64,000 nucleotides of DNA from RECM01 sp047921215. GTDB taxonomy: Bacteria > Bacteroidota > Rhodothermia > Balneolales > Cyclonatronaceae. Made by a program: the position numbers and the translations under genes. The notes below the pieces were generated by a model. That model saw nothing but the letters and a program-made list of their open reading frames with translations. It did no database searches and was not told the DNA's origin. Location of the stretch: contig JBLRWO010000003.1 of the NCBI GenBank assembly GCA_047921215.1, forward strand, positions 1 to 64,000, given 5' to 3'. Of the stretch, positions 62,429 to 64,000 are shown in pieces (the stretch's first letter is position 1; every line of letters begins with the position of its first letter).

Positions 62429-63625
62429 ATGAATAACCGGATCGGGATTGCCTGTGCTGGCGGTGGTATTGAGGGTGCTGTTTACGAAATCGGCGCCTTA
62501 TGTGCCATTGAGGAAGCTGTTCAGGGACTGGATTTCAACGAAATACATATCTACGTGGGTGTGAGTGCCGGCGCCCTGATCTGTTCAAGCCTTGTAAACC
62601 GGATCACCCCAAGGCAGATGAGTCTTGGTATACTGTCGCATCAGGAGGGTGTACATCCCATAACCCCGGAAATTTTCTACACTCCCGATATCGGTGAGTA
62701 TTTCAGCAAGGTGACCCGCATACCCTCCGTATTGCTGGAAGCCGTTCAGGAATACATCATCAACCCCTCCGACATCAGCCTAACGGGATCGCTCTCCCGG
62801 CTGTCGAAACTGCTTCCGGTTGGCATTTTCAATAATTCGCCACTCGAAGAATATGTACGCACCAACCTGGCCATGCCCGGCCGTACCAACCGGTTTCAGG
62901 AACTGAAATCGGATCTCAGGATCATCGCTACCGATCTGAACTCGGGTCAGACGGTGATTTTTGGTAAAGAACCGTATGCCGATGTCACGATTTCAAAAGC
63001 GGTTCAGGCCAGCTCTGCGCTCCCCTTTGTCTATACGCCGGTCAATATCGGCGGTCGCTATTACATGGATGGTGTTGCGAGAAAAACCGTTCATGCCAGT
63101 GTGGCCCTTGAAGCCGGGGCCGACCTTGTTTTTTGTATCAATCCCATCGTACCCTTCGAGGCGATCGAAGATGACTACGAAATCAATGATCTGATCCGGA
63201 AAAACCTGATGGATGAGGGTTTGCCTGCCGTTCTGTCGCAGACGTTCCGTACCATGATACATTCGCGGATGGGAGTTGGCATTAAAAATTATGAATTCAG
63301 CTATCCCGGCAGGGATATTGTGCTGATCGAACCGGGTAAAGATGATTACCGGATGTTCTTCACCAATATATTCAGCTTTACCAACCGGAAAGAAGTGTGC
63401 GAATATGCCTATCAGACCACGAGGGAACAGTTGCTGAAACGGGCTGACGAGCTGCAGCCTGTACTTGAGAAATATGGGTTAACCCTTCGTACCGACCGCT
63501 TGGGCGATACGGACCTGACCCTCTATGATACACTTGAGCCTGGCGATTCTGTAATCAAACACAATTTGGGAAAAACCCTGTTCAGGCTCGATCAACTGCT
63601 CGACCAGCTGGACCGGGGTGTCTGA
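62429..63625 (+). CDS. Patatin-like phospholipase family protein
   Basis: The 398-residue serine hydrolase has the oxyanion loop GGGIEGA at 11-17, nucleophile GVSAG (S46) and the dyad Asp in MDGVARK (D214). There is no signal peptide, so it is cytoplasmic. Patatins cleave acyl esters of lipids. The gene follows the phasin gene by 80 bases in the same direction; an action on PHA granules or their lipids is possible but not shown. A long C-terminal region (about 280-398) is not recognised. Confidence 0.9.
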   Translation: MNNRIGIACAGGGIEGAVYEIGALCAIEEAVQGLDFNEIHIYVGVSAGALICSSLVNRITPRQMSLGILSHQEGVHPITPEIFYTPDIGEYFSKVTRIPSVLLEAVQEYIINPSDISLTGSLSRLSKLLPVGIFNNSPLEEYVRTNLAMPGRTNRFQELKSDLRIIATDLNSGQTVIFGKEPYADVTISKAVQASSALPFVYTPVNIGGRYYMDGVARKTVHASVALEAGADLVFCINPIVPFEAIEDDYEINDLIRKNLMDEGLPAVLSQTFRTMIHSRMGVGIKNYEFSYPGRDIVLIEPGKDDYRMFFTNIFSFTNRKEVCEYAYQTTREQLLKRADELQPVLEKYGLTLRTDRLGDTDLTLYDTLEPGDSVIKHNLGKTLFRLDQLLDQLDRGV

Positions 63626-63640
63626 AGGATTTCCGTAATC

Positions 63641-63745
63641 ATAGTCGCAATAATACCCGCTATTATACTCGCCAGCGTTCGTAACGGCCCATCATATCTG
63701 CCCTTTTATACTTGCCCTTCATACCGGCCGGCAACATCTGTCGCG
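63641..63745 (+). repeat. 12-14-base-period array after the patatin gene
   Basis: The word ATAYYYGCC or a variant begins at 63641, 63653, 63665, 63681, 63694, 63708, 63721 and 63734. It is degenerate, like the 13-base array after brnQ but with another word. Confidence 0.5.
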
Positions 63746-63770
63746 GGCCGTTCAGGATGGAATGAATGGC

Positions 63771-63992
63771 TCATTTCCCGAAAAAGTTAAACAGAATGGC
63801 CAGTACAAACAGCGGCACCCAGATAAACCACGCTCCACCCTGCACGATGGCAATCACACCCGCCACGATACATGCACCCGCCAGCACACTGCTGCGCAGG
63901 CCATGGAACGGGCTTTCGCTCGACCGGTTATTCACACTGTCTTCAAATATGCGGAGGCCGTCGGCCATTAGTTTGGGCAATCTTACAGCCAT
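63771..63992 (-). CDS. Small membrane protein, unknown
   Basis: The 73-residue protein has a polar, Arg/Lys-containing N-terminus and two hydrophobic helices (about 34-50 and 53-70), ending FNFFGK. An in-frame ATG at codon 10 is an alternative start. I do not recognise a family. Only eight bases remain to the window end, so its upstream context is unknown. Confidence 0.6.
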   Translation of the reverse strand: MAVRLPKLMADGLRIFEDSVNNRSSESPFHGLRSSVLAGACIVAGVIAIVQGGAWFIWVPLFVLAILFNFFGK

Positions 63993-64000
63993 GTCGATCA

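Noticed and set aside
1029..63745. The short tandem arrays as CRISPR arrays
   Set aside because: Periods of 7-24 bases without conserved repeat and variable spacer alternation, and no cas genes in the window.

Overview
The window is 64 kb of a bacterial chromosome. It carries about 55 protein genes, two tRNA genes, several decayed genes and many short intergenic repeats. The gene set points to the FCB side of the tree, most likely a Balneolota/Rhodothermota-type bacterium. It includes a bat-type batC-batD-batE cluster, bshA for bacillithiol, leucine dehydrogenase, a two-subunit 2-oxoacid:ferredoxin oxidoreductase, and sodium symporters of three families (BrnQ, SSS, AGCS). Several -7 promoter boxes fit the Bacteroidota-type TAnnTTTG. 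The taxon is an inference; no rRNA is present.

Layout. 1-12.8 kb: korB, a secreted GH42-like glycosidase, a four-gene tripartite exporter (TolC, ABC ATPase, FtsX-type permease, HlyD adaptor), an SGNH hydrolase and brnQ. 13-24.8 kb: an ATP-grasp protein, a secreted DUF4832-like protein with a LacI-type operator, glnS, a broken flavodoxin-reductase-like gene, tRNA-Leu, a nucleotidyltransferase-like hexapeptide protein, glmS, sucC and a YbdK-type carboxylate-amine ligase. 25-36 kb: an outer-membrane barrel candidate, a TrhA/hemolysin III protein, bshA, yebC, batCDE, a gamma-carbonic-anhydrase-like protein, a short CPBP protease and an S10-like peptidase. 36.5-41.7 kb: a galactose module (LacI regulator, SSS symporter, galK, galM) with a LacI-type palindrome in front of the symporter.

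41.7-45.9 kb is an AT-rich accessory island of toxin-antitoxin type genes: mobile mystery proteins A and B (HTH plus Fic), an AbiEii fragment beside an IS21-like end remnant, an intact hipB-hipA pair, and a YoeB-type pair in which both genes carry a one-base frameshift. A direct repeat of about 40 bp brackets the hipBA and YoeB part. 46-64 kb returns to core genes: tRNA-Phe, recJ, a THUMP-type methyltransferase lacking its usual catalytic motif, an AGCS symporter, aat, leucine dehydrogenase, hslO, a NYN plus cold-shock-like fusion, a HIT-aroQ-flippase run, a glycosyltransferase-acyltransferase pair, adk, an MscS channel and a phaR-phasin-patatin group that suggests polyhydroxyalkanoate granules.

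The most unusual feature is not a gene. Spacers across the window hold short degenerate tandem arrays with fixed periods of 7, 8, 10 and about 13 bases. Three octamer arrays share the same end cap, and a decamer array keeps its phase for about 170 bases. I do not recognise these as a described element family. They are reported individually below.
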